A stretch of 64,000 nt of DNA from Streptomyces sp. NBC_00271. GTDB taxonomy: Bacteria; Actinomycetota; Actinomycetes; Streptomycetales; Streptomycetaceae. The translations under genes and the position numbers were made by a program. The DNA is taken from NCBI RefSeq assembly GCF_036178845.1, contig NZ_CP108070.1:3596001-3660000 (forward strand), read 5' to 3'. Position 1 is the stretch's first letter; each line of letters begins with the position of its first letter. Below are positions 50,910 through 60,249 of the stretch, in pieces. The notes beneath the pieces were generated by a model. The model searched no databases, had not been told where the DNA came from, and worked only from the letters and a program-made list of their open reading frames with translations.

Positions 50910-53399
50910 TTATGCGGCTCGTACCTTCAAGGCTCGTGTCAGGTCGTCGAGTTGGTCGACGAGTTTGCGGCGGAGGGCGGGGATGGGGTCGGCGTCACGA
51001 AGGCACGCTTCGCCGAGGGCGAGGGTTTCGGGGGTGACGGCGTGGACGGGGAACGCGTAGCGCCCGGCGGCCTCGGCGATGGCGGGGCCGCGCCGCGTGG
51101 AGACGGCGACGGCGTCGGCCCAGTAGCGCTCGACGTACTCCCGGACGAGGTGGGTCTGTTCGGGCTGCCAGAAGCCCTGGGCGGTGGCGATGAAGAGGTA
51201 GTTGGAGAGGTGGTCGGAGGTGAACATCTCCTCCCAGGCGCGGCGCTTGGCCTCGGGGTCGGGCAGCGCGGCGCGGCAGCGGGCGGCGCCTTCCTGGCCG
51301 GTGGCGCTGGGGTCCTGGACGAGCTCGGCCTCGATGACGGCGTCGTCGATGGCTCCGAGGACGGCGAGCCGGCCGAGGACGCGCCAGCGCAGTTCGGGGT
51401 CGAGTTCGGGTCCGCCGGGGACGGTGCCTTCGGAGAACCAGGCGCTGATGGTGTCGGGGTGGGCTGCGACGTCGATGTAGTGGCGCACGGCGGTGAGGCG
51501 CAGGCCGGGGTGGGAGCCGTCCTCGGTGCGGCGGATGAGGTCGCGGCAGAGGTCGGTGAGCGTGGCGAGGGCGGTGGGGCGGTCCTCGGCGGGGAGGTAG
51601 CGGTCGGCAACCTGGGCGGCGGCGAACGACAGGACGCCCTGGACGAGGGCGAGGTCGCTCTCGTGCGGGAGGTGGGCGCGGGCGGCGTCGATGTAGGCCA
51701 TGGCGGGCAGTTCGCCGTCGCGGACAGCGTCGCGCAGGGCGTTCCAGACGACCGCGCGGGTGAGGGGTTCGGGCAGTCCGGCGAGGGCGGTGCGCACGGT
51801 CTGGAAGGACTCGGGGTCGAAGCGGACCTTGGCGTAGGAGAGGTCGCCGTCGTTGAGGAGGAGCAGGGCGGGGCGCTTGCCGACCACGGTCGGCTCGCTC
51901 CCCGGGACGTCGGCTTCGAGGCGGTCGCGCAGGGCGAGGCGGCCTTCGACGCCGAGGTCGTTGTCGTAGAGGCCCACGGCGATGCGGTGCGGGCGGCTGC
52001 CGTGGTGTTCGACGGTGAGGGTGTGGGTGCCGTCGGGTCCGGCGGTGAGGGTGGGGGTGAGGGTGTCGACGCCGGTGGTGCGCAGCCAGGAGTCGGCCCA
52101 GGCGTGGACGTCGCGTTCGGTGGCGGAGGCGAGGTTGTCGATGAAGTCGGCGAGGGTGGCGTTGGCGAACTTGTGGCGGGCGAAGTGTGTGTTGATGCCG
52201 GCCAGGAAGTCCTTCTCGCCGAGCCAGGTGACGAGTTGGCGCAGGGCGGAGGCGCCCTTGGCGTAGGAGATGCCGTCGAAGTTGAGCATGGCGGACGCGG
52301 TGTCGGGGACGGCGTCCGGGTCGGGGGCGACGGGGTGGGTGGAGGGGCGCTGGTCGGCGTCGTAGCCCCAGGGTTTGCGGGTGACGCCGAAGTCGGTCCA
52401 GGTGTCGGTGAAGCGGGTGGCTTCGGTGACGGTCTGGTAGCCCATGTACTCGGCGAAGGACTCGTTCAGCCAGATGTCGTCCCACCAGCGCAGGGTGACG
52501 AGGTCGCCGAACCACATGTGGGCCATTTCGTGGGCGATGACCATGGCGCGGTTCTGGCGTTCGGTGTCGGTGACGGCGGAGCGGTAGACGAACTCCTCGC
52601 GGAAGGTGACGAGGCCGGGGTTCTCCATGGCGCCGGCGTTGAACTCGGGGACGAACGCCTGGTCGTAGGAGTCGAAGGGGTAGGGCTCGTCGAACTTCTC
52701 GTGGTAGCGGTCGAAGCAGGCGCGGGTGATGTCGAGGATCTCGTCGGCGTCGGCGTCGAGGTGGGGGGCGAGCGAGCGGCGGCAGTGGATGCCGAAGGGC
52801 AGGCCGCGGTGCTCGGTGCGGACGGAGTGCCAGGGGCCGGCGGCGACGGCGACGAGGTAGGTGGAGATGAGGGGGGTGGGGGCGGCCTGCCAGCGGCCTT
52901 CACCGAGGTGTTCGGTGATGCCGTTGGCGAGGACGGTCCAGCCTTCGGGGGCCGTCACGGTCAGGTCGAAAACGGCCTTCAGGTCGGGCTGGTCGAAGGC
53001 GGCGAAGACGCGCTGGACGTCTTCCATGAACAGCTGGGTGTAGAGGTAGGTCTCGCCGTCGGTGGGGTCGGTGAAGCGGTGCATGCCCTCGCCGGTGCGG
53101 GAGTAGCGCATCCGTGCGTCGACGCGCAGTTCGTGCTCGCCCGCGGTGAGGCCCTTGAGGGGCAGCCGGTTCTCGTCGAGGGTCTCGGGGTCGAGGGGCT
53201 GTCCGTCGAGGGTGACGGAGCGCAGTTCGGCGGGCTTCAGCTCGACGAAGGTGTCCGCGTCGGCGCGGGCGGTGAACCGGATGACGGTCAGGGAGTCGAA
53301 GGTCTCGTCCCCGTGGGTCACGTCGAGTGCGATCCCGTAGTGGTGGACGTCGAGGAGCTGGGCACGGGTCTGCGCTTCGTCGCGCGTCAGTACGGACAT
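50910..53399 (-). CDS. pepN: Aminopeptidase N (M1 family)
   Basis: 829 residues from the ATG at 53399; an ATG nine bases upstream is possible. The N-terminal beta domain begins MSVLTRDEAQTRAQLLDVHHYGIALDV; GAMENPGLVTFREEFVY is the exopeptidase GAMEN motif, VIAHEMAHMWFGDLVTLRWWDDIWLNESFAEYMG is the HExxH-(18)-E zinc site. A long helical C-terminal domain (ERAP1-like) completes the enzyme. It removes N-terminal residues from peptides in the cytoplasm with broad specificity. Length is standard for the actinobacterial PepN. Alone in its orientation, downstream of a response regulator gene. Confidence 0.95.
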   Translation of the reverse strand: MSVLTRDEAQTRAQLLDVHHYGIALDVTHGDETFDSLTVIRFTARADADTFVELKPAELRSVTLDGQPLDPETLDENRLPLKGLTAGEHELRVDARMRYSRTGEGMHRFTDPTDGETYLYTQLFMEDVQRVFAAFDQPDLKAVFDLTVTAPEGWTVLANGITEHLGEGRWQAAPTPLISTYLVAVAAGPWHSVRTEHRGLPFGIHCRRSLAPHLDADADEILDITRACFDRYHEKFDEPYPFDSYDQAFVPEFNAGAMENPGLVTFREEFVYRSAVTDTERQNRAMVIAHEMAHMWFGDLVTLRWWDDIWLNESFAEYMGYQTVTEATRFTDTWTDFGVTRKPWGYDADQRPSTHPVAPDPDAVPDTASAMLNFDGISYAKGASALRQLVTWLGEKDFLAGINTHFARHKFANATLADFIDNLASATERDVHAWADSWLRTTGVDTLTPTLTAGPDGTHTLTVEHHGSRPHRIAVGLYDNDLGVEGRLALRDRLEADVPGSEPTVVGKRPALLLLNDGDLSYAKVRFDPESFQTVRTALAGLPEPLTRAVVWNALRDAVRDGELPAMAYIDAARAHLPHESDLALVQGVLSFAAAQVADRYLPAEDRPTALATLTDLCRDLIRRTEDGSHPGLRLTAVRHYIDVAAHPDTISAWFSEGTVPGGPELDPELRWRVLGRLAVLGAIDDAVIEAELVQDPSATGQEGAARCRAALPDPEAKRRAWEEMFTSDHLSNYLFIATAQGFWQPEQTHLVREYVERYWADAVAVSTRRGPAIAEAAGRYAFPVHAVTPETLALGEACLRDADPIPALRRKLVDQLDDLTRALKVRAA

Positions 53400-53490
53400 G
53401 GGGGACATGCTGCCTGATGGCTCGGACAGGACACAGGGCCTGCCCGGTATACGGCGTTTGTTCGGCATGGTTACGGCGGGATCGGCACAC

Positions 53491-54054
53491 TCAGGCGGTG
53501 CGGTCCTGCTCCCGTACGTCCCGTACGTCACGCGCCTCCCGTGCGTCGGTGTGGCCGTCGCGTTGCAGGGGGACGCGGGTGTCGGGGTGGAGACGGCCCG
53601 GAGCGGGCGGTGAGGCGCGTTTCTCGGTCCGGGCGCGTAACTCGCGCACCTCCGCCTCCAGGGCCCGGCGGCGCTGGTGGGTGTCGTACAGGTAGCGGAC
53701 CTTGGTGCGCAGGGTCCAGGGGTCGACGGGCTTCAGGACGAGGTCGGCGACGCCGAGGGCGAACGCGGTGGCGGACAGTTCGGTGTCCGGTCCGAAGCCG
53801 GTGAGCAGGATGACCGGGATGTGCTGGGTCTGTTCCACGCGGCGCATGTAGCGCACGACGTCGAGGCCGTTGACGCCGGGCATGCGCACGTCGAGGAGGA
53901 GCAGTCCGACCTGGCCGCGCAGCACTTCCTTGAGGGCGTCGTCGCCGCTGGTCGCGCGGGTCACGCGGTGGCCCAACGGGGCGAGGGCGCTTTCGAGCGC
54001 GTACAGCGTGTCCTCGTGGTCGTCGACGATGAGGATCTTGGCATCCGACGGCAT
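53491..54054 (-). CDS. Response regulator with receiver domain only
   Basis: 187 residues; GAGGGGAC precedes the ATG. Receiver domain at 5-125: ILIVDDHEDTLYALESALAPLGH, LLLLDVRMPGVNGLDV (phospho-acceptor), VILLTGF, LVLKPVDPW. After it a coiled region YDTHQRRRALEAEVRELRARTEKR and a charged disordered tail with Arg/Asp repeats (DAREARDVRDVREQDR). No DNA-binding or output domain, so it likely acts through a partner. No kinase is adjacent. Chorismate mutase and AraC genes lie upstream on the same strand. Confidence 0.9.
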   Translation of the reverse strand: MPSDAKILIVDDHEDTLYALESALAPLGHRVTRATSGDDALKEVLRGQVGLLLLDVRMPGVNGLDVVRYMRRVEQTQHIPVILLTGFGPDTELSATAFALGVADLVLKPVDPWTLRTKVRYLYDTHQRRRALEAEVRELRARTEKRASPPAPGRLHPDTRVPLQRDGHTDAREARDVRDVREQDRTA

Positions 54055-54227
54055 GGCCCGACGTCCCCTCGATCGGCCACATGCCGGCCCGGGCCGGTAC
54101 GGGCGGGGGCGGGTGCCACGGGTGGCGGGTGCCCTGGGGCCCGTACGGACGGTCGGCTGGCATGTGCCATTGGCCTGACACCTGACAGGGAGTGCTCACG
54201 CAGGATGCACGCTGGGGGCGCCCGGTG

Positions 54228-54596
54228 TCACTCCCCCGTGGCCGCCGCGCCCCGCCCGGCGCCGTCCGCGATGCTCTCGTGGTGGCGGATGACCTCGGCG
54301 ATGATGAAATTCAGCAACTTTTCCGCGAAGGCCGGATCCAGCTTGGCGCTCTCGGCCAGGCGGCGCAGCCGGGCGATCTGGTGGGCCTCGCGGGACGGGT
54401 CGGCGGGCGGCAGCTGGTGGGCGGCCTTGAGATGGCCGACCTGTTGGGTGCATTTGAAGCGTTCGGCGAGCATGTGGACGACGGCGGCGTCGATGTTGTC
54501 GATGCTGTCGCGCAGCCGGGCGAGTTCCGCGCGCACGGCGGGGTCGACCTCGCCGCCCGCCCCGTCGTTCGTGTTGCTGGTGTTGCTGGTGGTCAT
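54228..54596 (-). CDS. Chorismate mutase (AroQ type)
   Basis: 122 residues from the ATG at 54596; a TTG nine bases upstream is possible. All-helical AroQ pattern: LARLRDSIDNIDAAVVHMLAERFKCTQQVGHLKAAHQLPPADPSREAHQIARLRRLAESAKLDPAFAEKLLNFIIAEVIRHHESIA, with the conserved Arg, Lys and Asp-Arg-Glu positions for chorismate. Converts chorismate to prephenate for Phe/Tyr synthesis. Only 11 bases separate it from the AraC-type gene upstream, suggesting a shared message although the functions do not obviously connect. Confidence 0.92.
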   Translation of the reverse strand: MTTSNTSNTNDGAGGEVDPAVRAELARLRDSIDNIDAAVVHMLAERFKCTQQVGHLKAAHQLPPADPSREAHQIARLRRLAESAKLDPAFAEKLLNFIIAEVIRHHESIADGAGRGAAATGE

Positions 54597-54607
54597 GAGG
54601 AGCAACT

Positions 54608-55492
54608 TTACGTGGCGTGCGGGGGCTCGATCATGGGCGGATCGTCGGGGTCGGGTATGCGGTCGCTCCAGCCGCCGGGGAGGGTGCGGCCCTGCTGTTC
54701 GCGGAAGCGGACGGGGGCCATGCCGACACGGCGGGTGAACAGGCGGGAGAAGTAGGCGGGGTCGTCGTAGCCGACGCGTCGGGCGACCGCGGCGACGGGC
54801 AGTTCGGTGGCGGCGAGGAGTTCCTTGGCGCGGCCCAGGCGGATGCCGAGGAGGTAGTCCTTGGGGCTGCGGCCGGCGCCGCGGCGGACGGCGGCGCGCA
54901 GTTCGGCGGGGGTCATGCCGTGCCGGGCCGCGTGCTCGGCGACGGACAGTGGCTGGAACGCGTCACGGGCGAGGGCGTGCAGGACGGGGTCGCCGTCGGG
55001 TGCGAGGTCGGCGCGGGCGCGGCGCAGGGCGACGAGGAGTTCGTGGACGGCGGCGCCGGTCTCGACTTCGAGGAGGGGGTTGCCGCGGCGGGCGGCGCGG
55101 GCGATGCGGCCGACGGTGGCGCGGGCGCCGGTGGCGTCGGAGAGCGGCACGACGGGGCGGTCGGGTTCGATGTAGCCGAGTTCGGTGTACGTGGCGGTGG
55201 CGGGCCCGGTGAAGTCGACGAAGCACTCGTCCCAGCTGGGGTCGGGTCCGTAGTGGTGGGGTACGCCGGGGGTGAGCCAGAGCAGGGCGGGCGCGGTGAC
55301 GGTGTGGTGGTGTCCGTCGGGGCCCCGGAACCAGCCGCCGCCCGCGCTGACGACGACGGCCACGTGGTGGTCGAGGGTGCGGGGCCCGACGGTGGGCAGT
55401 TCGCCGTGCTGCAGGCCTACGCCGAGGCAGGCGAGGCCGAGCCGGTGGTGGACGGGGGCGGGGGAGAAATAGCGCATCCAGGTGTGGTGCAT
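54608..55492 (-). CDS. AraC-family regulator
   Basis: 294 residues; GGGAGG precedes the ATG. N-terminal cupin-type sensor domain (HHVAVVVSAGGGWFRGPDGHHHTVTAPALLWLTPGVPHHYGPDP) and C-terminal double HTH: LSVAEHAARHGMTPAELRAAVRRGAGRSPKDYLLGIRLGRAKELLAATELPVAAVARRVGYDDPAYFSRLFTRRVGMAPVRFREQ. It is divergent from the GH35 beta-galactosidase gene and most likely activates it in response to a galactoside. A tandem 29-bp repeat between the two genes is a candidate binding site. Confidence 0.93.
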   Translation of the reverse strand: MHHTWMRYFSPAPVHHRLGLACLGVGLQHGELPTVGPRTLDHHVAVVVSAGGGWFRGPDGHHHTVTAPALLWLTPGVPHHYGPDPSWDECFVDFTGPATATYTELGYIEPDRPVVPLSDATGARATVGRIARAARRGNPLLEVETGAAVHELLVALRRARADLAPDGDPVLHALARDAFQPLSVAEHAARHGMTPAELRAAVRRGAGRSPKDYLLGIRLGRAKELLAATELPVAAVARRVGYDDPAYFSRLFTRRVGMAPVRFREQQGRTLPGGWSDRIPDPDDPPMIEPPHAT

Positions 55493-55506
55493 CCGCGCGC
55501 CTCCCC

Positions 55507-55564
55507 TCCTTCGCGCCGTTGCCGCCGGCGTCACTTCCTTCGCGCCCTCGCCGCCGGCGTCACT
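55507..55564. promoter_or_regulatory. Tandem 29-bp direct repeat between AraC and beta-galactosidase genes
   Basis: Two adjacent copies (55507-55535, 55536-55564) of TCCTTCGCGCC...GCCGCCGGCGTCACT differ at two or three bases. AraC-family activators usually bind two directly repeated half-sites, and the location 14 bases upstream of the AraC-gene start and about 67 upstream of the enzyme gene fits. Binding is inferred. Confidence 0.55.
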
Positions 55565-55630
55565 CTTTGGTCCAACCAGAGCTGATCTTTGTCCATGGAC
55601 GCGGCCGCCGCCAGAGGTGAGGGTGAGCGC

Positions 55631-57400
55631 ATGAGCGAGTTCACGGTGGGGGACACGGATTTTCTGCTGGACGGGCGCCCGGTGCGGCTGCTGTCCGGCG
55701 CGTTGCACTACTTCCGGGTGCACGAGGAGCAGTGGGGGCATCGGCTGGGGATGCTGCGGGCGATGGGGCTCAACTGTGTGGAGACGTACGTCCCGTGGAA
55801 TCTGCACGAGCCGCGCCCGGGCGAGTACCGCGACGTCCAGGCGCTGGGCCGGTTCCTGGACGCCGTGCGGGAGGCGGGCCTGTGGGCGATCGTGCGCCCC
55901 GGCCCGTACATCTGCGCGGAGTGGGAGAACGGGGGGCTGCCGCACTGGCTGACGGGGAGGCCGCGCACCAGGGACGAGGAGTACATGGGGCACGTGGAGC
56001 GCTGGTTCCACCAGGTGCTGCGCGAGATCGTGCCGCGGCAGATCGACCGCGGCGGGCCGGTGCTGATGGTGCAGGTCGAGAACGAGTACGGAAGTTACGG
56101 CTCCGACCAGGTGTATCTGCGGCGCCTGGCGGACGTGCTGCGCGCCAAGGGTGTGAGCGTTCCGCTGGTCACCTCGGACGGTCCCGAGGACCACATGCTC
56201 ACCGGCGGTTCGATCCCCGGTGTCCTCGCGACCGTCAACTTCGGCTCCCGCGCACGCGCGGCCTTCGAGGTGCTGCGCCGGCACCGACCCGAGGGGCCGC
56301 TGATGTGCATGGAGTTCTGGTGCGGTTGGTTCGACCACTGGGGCGGTGAGCACGTCGTACGGGATGCGGGGGACGCGGCACAGGCGCTGCGCGAGATCCT
56401 GGAGTGCGGGGCTTCGGTCAACCTGTACATGGCGCACGGGGGTACCAACTTCGCGGGCTGGGCGGGGGCGAACCGGGGCGGGGGCGCGCTGCACGAGGGT
56501 CCCTTGGAGCCCGACGTCACCTCCTACGACTACGACGCGCCCATCGACGAACTCGGGCGTCCCACCGAGAAGTTCTGGCGCTTCAGGGAGGTCCTGGGCG
56601 CGTACGCGGACGGGCCGCTGCCGGAGCTGCCGCCCGCGCCCGCGCCGCTCGGTGCGGGCGCGGTCGTGGACCTTCGGGAGTGGGCCGCCCTGGACGCCGT
56701 GCTGGAGACACTGGGTGGGCGGGACGCCGAGTACCCCGTCCCGCCCACCTTCGAGGAATTGGACGTCGACCGGGGCCTGGTGAAGTACGAGGTGACCGTC
56801 CCCGGTCCGCGGGGGCCGTACCCCCTCCTGCTGCGCGGGCTGCGGGACCTGGCGGTGGTGTACGTGGATGGTGTGGCGGTCGGTGTGCTCACCGAGGACG
56901 ATCCGGGGGTCAAGGAGCCTGTCGCGGGGCACGCGCGCGTGGAGGCGTGGGTGGAGTCGCTGGGGAGGGTCAACTACGGTCCGCGTTCGGGTGAGCCGAA
57001 GGGCATCACCGGGGGGATGTTGCACGAGCGGCAGTATCTGCACGGGGTGCGGGCGCGGGGGCTGCGTCTTGACGCGTTCGACGCCGGGGGCGTGGGGCGG
57101 GTGCCGTTCGGGGGGTTGCCCGCGGAGGGCGGGCGTGGGCTGTACCGGGGCGCCGTGGAGGTGCGTGGCGTCGGGGACGCCTTCCTGGAACTTCCGGGTT
57201 GGACGCGGGGGTTCGTGTGGGTCAACGGGTTCTGTCTCGGGCGGTACTGGTCGGTGGGGCCGCAGCGGTCGTTGTACGTTCCCGGGCCGGTGCTGCGTGA
57301 GGGGGCCAACGAGGTGTGGGTCCTGGAGCTCCAGGAGACGTCGCCGACTGCGCCGGTCCTGAGGTGCCCTGAGGCGGCTGCGTCCTTGCCGGGCCGATGA
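55631..57400 (+). CDS. GH35 beta-galactosidase
   Basis: 589 residues from the ATG at 55631 with GAGGTGAGGG upstream; an earlier TTG would add 14 residues. TIM-barrel with family-35 signatures: GALHYFRVHEEQWGHRLGMLRAMGLNCVETYVPWNLHEP, the acid/base Glu in GPVLMVQVENEYGSYG and nucleophile Glu in LMCMEFWCGWFDHWGG; GGTNFAGWAG follows. C-terminal beta-sandwich domains include WTRGFVWVNGFCLGRYWSVGPQRSLYVPGPVL. No signal peptide, so a cytoplasmic enzyme releasing terminal beta-galactose from imported oligosaccharides. Probably regulated by the divergent AraC-type protein. Confidence 0.94.
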   Translation: MSEFTVGDTDFLLDGRPVRLLSGALHYFRVHEEQWGHRLGMLRAMGLNCVETYVPWNLHEPRPGEYRDVQALGRFLDAVREAGLWAIVRPGPYICAEWENGGLPHWLTGRPRTRDEEYMGHVERWFHQVLREIVPRQIDRGGPVLMVQVENEYGSYGSDQVYLRRLADVLRAKGVSVPLVTSDGPEDHMLTGGSIPGVLATVNFGSRARAAFEVLRRHRPEGPLMCMEFWCGWFDHWGGEHVVRDAGDAAQALREILECGASVNLYMAHGGTNFAGWAGANRGGGALHEGPLEPDVTSYDYDAPIDELGRPTEKFWRFREVLGAYADGPLPELPPAPAPLGAGAVVDLREWAALDAVLETLGGRDAEYPVPPTFEELDVDRGLVKYEVTVPGPRGPYPLLLRGLRDLAVVYVDGVAVGVLTEDDPGVKEPVAGHARVEAWVESLGRVNYGPRSGEPKGITGGMLHERQYLHGVRARGLRLDAFDAGGVGRVPFGGLPAEGGRGLYRGAVEVRGVGDAFLELPGWTRGFVWVNGFCLGRYWSVGPQRSLYVPGPVLREGANEVWVLELQETSPTAPVLRCPEAAASLPGR

Positions 57401-57469
57401 GCCTCGACCGAGCGCCCCGGCGACGACAACCGCCTTCCCTCGCCCCCGCCGCCCCTACCCGTCCCATCC

Positions 57470-57488
57470 CTGGGGGCTCCGCCCCCAG
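57470..57488 (+). terminator. Hairpin after the beta-galactosidase gene
   Basis: CTGGGGGC-tcc-GCCCCCAG, 8 perfect bp, 70 bases past the stop codon. A weaker relative occurs near 50640. Confidence 0.6.
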
Positions 57489-57509
57489 ACCCCCCATCGG
57501 CCTGAACGG

Positions 57510-57935
57510 CCTCGTCCTCAAACGCCGTACGGGCTGAAGACACGGGCCGGGGTGGGTGGGATGCGCCCCCCGACCCCGACCTCAGACACCGGACGGGCTG
57601 AAGACACGGGCCGGGGGTGGGCGGGATGCGGCCCCCGACCTCGTGCTCAGTCGCCGGACGGGCTGAAGGACGCGGGCCGGGGTGGATGGGATGCGGCCTT
57701 CGACCACGGCCACGGGCGCCGGACGGGCCGAATGATGCGTGCCGGGGTGGGAGGGATGCGGCCTTCGACCACGGCCACGGGCGCCGGACGGGCCGAATGA
57801 TGCGTGCCGGGGTGGGAGGGATGCGGCCTTCAGCCACGGCCACGGGCGCCGGACGGGCCGAATGATGCGTGCCGGGGCGGGTGGGATGCGGCCTTCGGCC
57901 ACGGTCGCCGGACCGGCTGAATGGCGCGGGCCAGG
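57510..57935. repeat. Six to seven tandem 65-bp repeats
   Basis: Units begin with GCCGGACGGGCTGAA or GCCGGACGGGCCGAA and contain GCCGGGGTGGGWGGGATGCGGCC. Exact 65-base periodicity is clear at 57716, 57781 and 57846; outer units are more divergent (start near 57525, 57590, 57652, end near 57935). The 57401-58244 gap holds only this field, the terminator hairpin and three SIRE-like elements; no gene. Confidence 0.88.
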
Positions 57936-57987
57936 TGGGTGGGGGCAGGGCCCGCGCCCCTCGAACCCCGGACGACCGAGGTTTTCA

Positions 57988-58196
57988 GGGGCGCGGGGAA
58001 CTGCGCAATCAGCCCCCACCGGCCGACAGCCGAAGAACCCCCGGCGGCCGGGGGATATGGGGCGCAGCCCCACCCGAGGGGCGCGGGGAACTGCGCGACC
58101 GGCCCCCGCCCACCCGCACCCGAACGACTACAACCGGACGGGGAATCGGGGCGCAGCCCAGTCCGAGGGGCGCGGGGAACGGCGCGATCAGGCACC
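57988..58196. repeat. Three SIRE-like intergenic elements, copies 2-4
   Basis: Copies at 57988-58017, 58078-58107 and 58167-58196 share GGGGCGCGGGGAACTGCGCG with small changes. Each is followed by a spacer carrying a GGGGCGCAGCCC motif, giving a period of about 90 bases. Same element as at 50787. Confidence 0.82.
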
Positions 58197-58244
58197 GCCC
58201 GCCCGCGCCCAAGGAACTCACCCGGGATCGGAGGGGCGCAGCCC

Positions 58245-59141
<897 letters not shown>

Positions 59142-59257
59142 TTAGACACCGGAGCGCTCCGACAAGGACCCCATTTCGGCCAGCCGCGCCCCGCCGCCCA
59201 CCGCAGCGGCGCTTAGAGTGGAATGCAGGAGGCCCGGCGTCTTCAGGGGGTACGGAC

Positions 59258-60154
59258 GTGGCGAACGGCGGACCCGTCGAGCACGGCTTCCCGCATCTGG
59301 ACACGGTGCGGGCATCGATCACCGCGCTCTACAAGCGGCTCTCGTACGACACCATCCACACCTTCGCGACCAGCGTGGCCCCCGCCGACGTGGCCTTCGG
59401 CGACATCGACGACCTGCATCTGGGCGCGCAGCGCGTGGCCCGCGAGATGGTGCACCACTACCACCTCCCGGACGCCCGGCTGATCATCGGCTTCCGCGAG
59501 ATGACCCAGGCGGCCAACGTCGAACTCACTGCGGGCCCCGAGTACTTCGTCGAACTGAACGACCGCTTCCGCTCCCACCGCCGGGACATCGGCGCGGCCC
59601 TCGCCCACGAGGTGATGCACGTCTATCTGCACCGCCTCGACCTCTACTTCCCCGGCACGCGCGACAACGAGATCCTCACGGACACCGCGGCGACCTACCT
59701 CGGCGCGGGCTGGCTGCTTCTCGACGCCTACCGGGAGGACGCCGACTCCTCACAGAAACTCGGCTACCTCACCCCGGAGGAGTTCGGCTACGTCCTCGCC
59801 AAACGCGCCCTGGTCTTCGACGAGGACCCCTCGATCTGGTTCACCAGCCCGCAGGCGTACACGGCGTACACGCAGGGCATGGCGCAGGCCCGCCGTGACG
59901 AGCAGCAGCCCCCGCTGACCGCGGCCGGCTGGGCGGGCCGCCGCCGCTACGCGAAGGACCGGAGGCACGCCCAGGACCAGCACACACCGGGCCCGCACCC
60001 GGGTGTCCGCTACGCGTTCAGCCCCGACAGCCGCGGGCCCCTGCGCGTCTCCTTCCCTTGCCCGACCTGTCACCAGCGGATCCGCGTGCCGGTCCGGGGC
60101 CGGGTACGGGCGCGCTGCACGCTGTGCAGGACGGTGCTGGAGTGCGACACGTAG
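59258..60154 (+). CDS. HExxH zinc metalloprotease-like protein with C-terminal zinc ribbon
   Basis: 298 residues from a GTG with AGGGGG upstream. HEVMH at residues 117-121 fits a gluzincin/zincin site, with a downstream NEILTDTAATYLG as possible third-ligand region. The last 35 residues form a CPTC...CTLC zinc ribbon. No signal peptide. I do not recognise a named family; a metal-dependent peptidase acting on cytoplasmic or nucleic acid-bound targets is the best guess. It precedes the ankyrin gene by 95 bases and is divergent from trypsin. Confidence 0.8.
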   Translation: MANGGPVEHGFPHLDTVRASITALYKRLSYDTIHTFATSVAPADVAFGDIDDLHLGAQRVAREMVHHYHLPDARLIIGFREMTQAANVELTAGPEYFVELNDRFRSHRRDIGAALAHEVMHVYLHRLDLYFPGTRDNEILTDTAATYLGAGWLLLDAYREDADSSQKLGYLTPEEFGYVLAKRALVFDEDPSIWFTSPQAYTAYTQGMAQARRDEQQPPLTAAGWAGRRRYAKDRRHAQDQHTPGPHPGVRYAFSPDSRGPLRVSFPCPTCHQRIRVPVRGRVRARCTLCRTVLECDT

Positions 60155-60249
60155 GACATGCGACACACGCGGGTGTGCGTGGGGGGAGGTGAGACACAAC
60201 ACCCCCAAAGACTTTGCCTCTCGCGTCCTTCGCGAGCGAGGGTCGAAGG

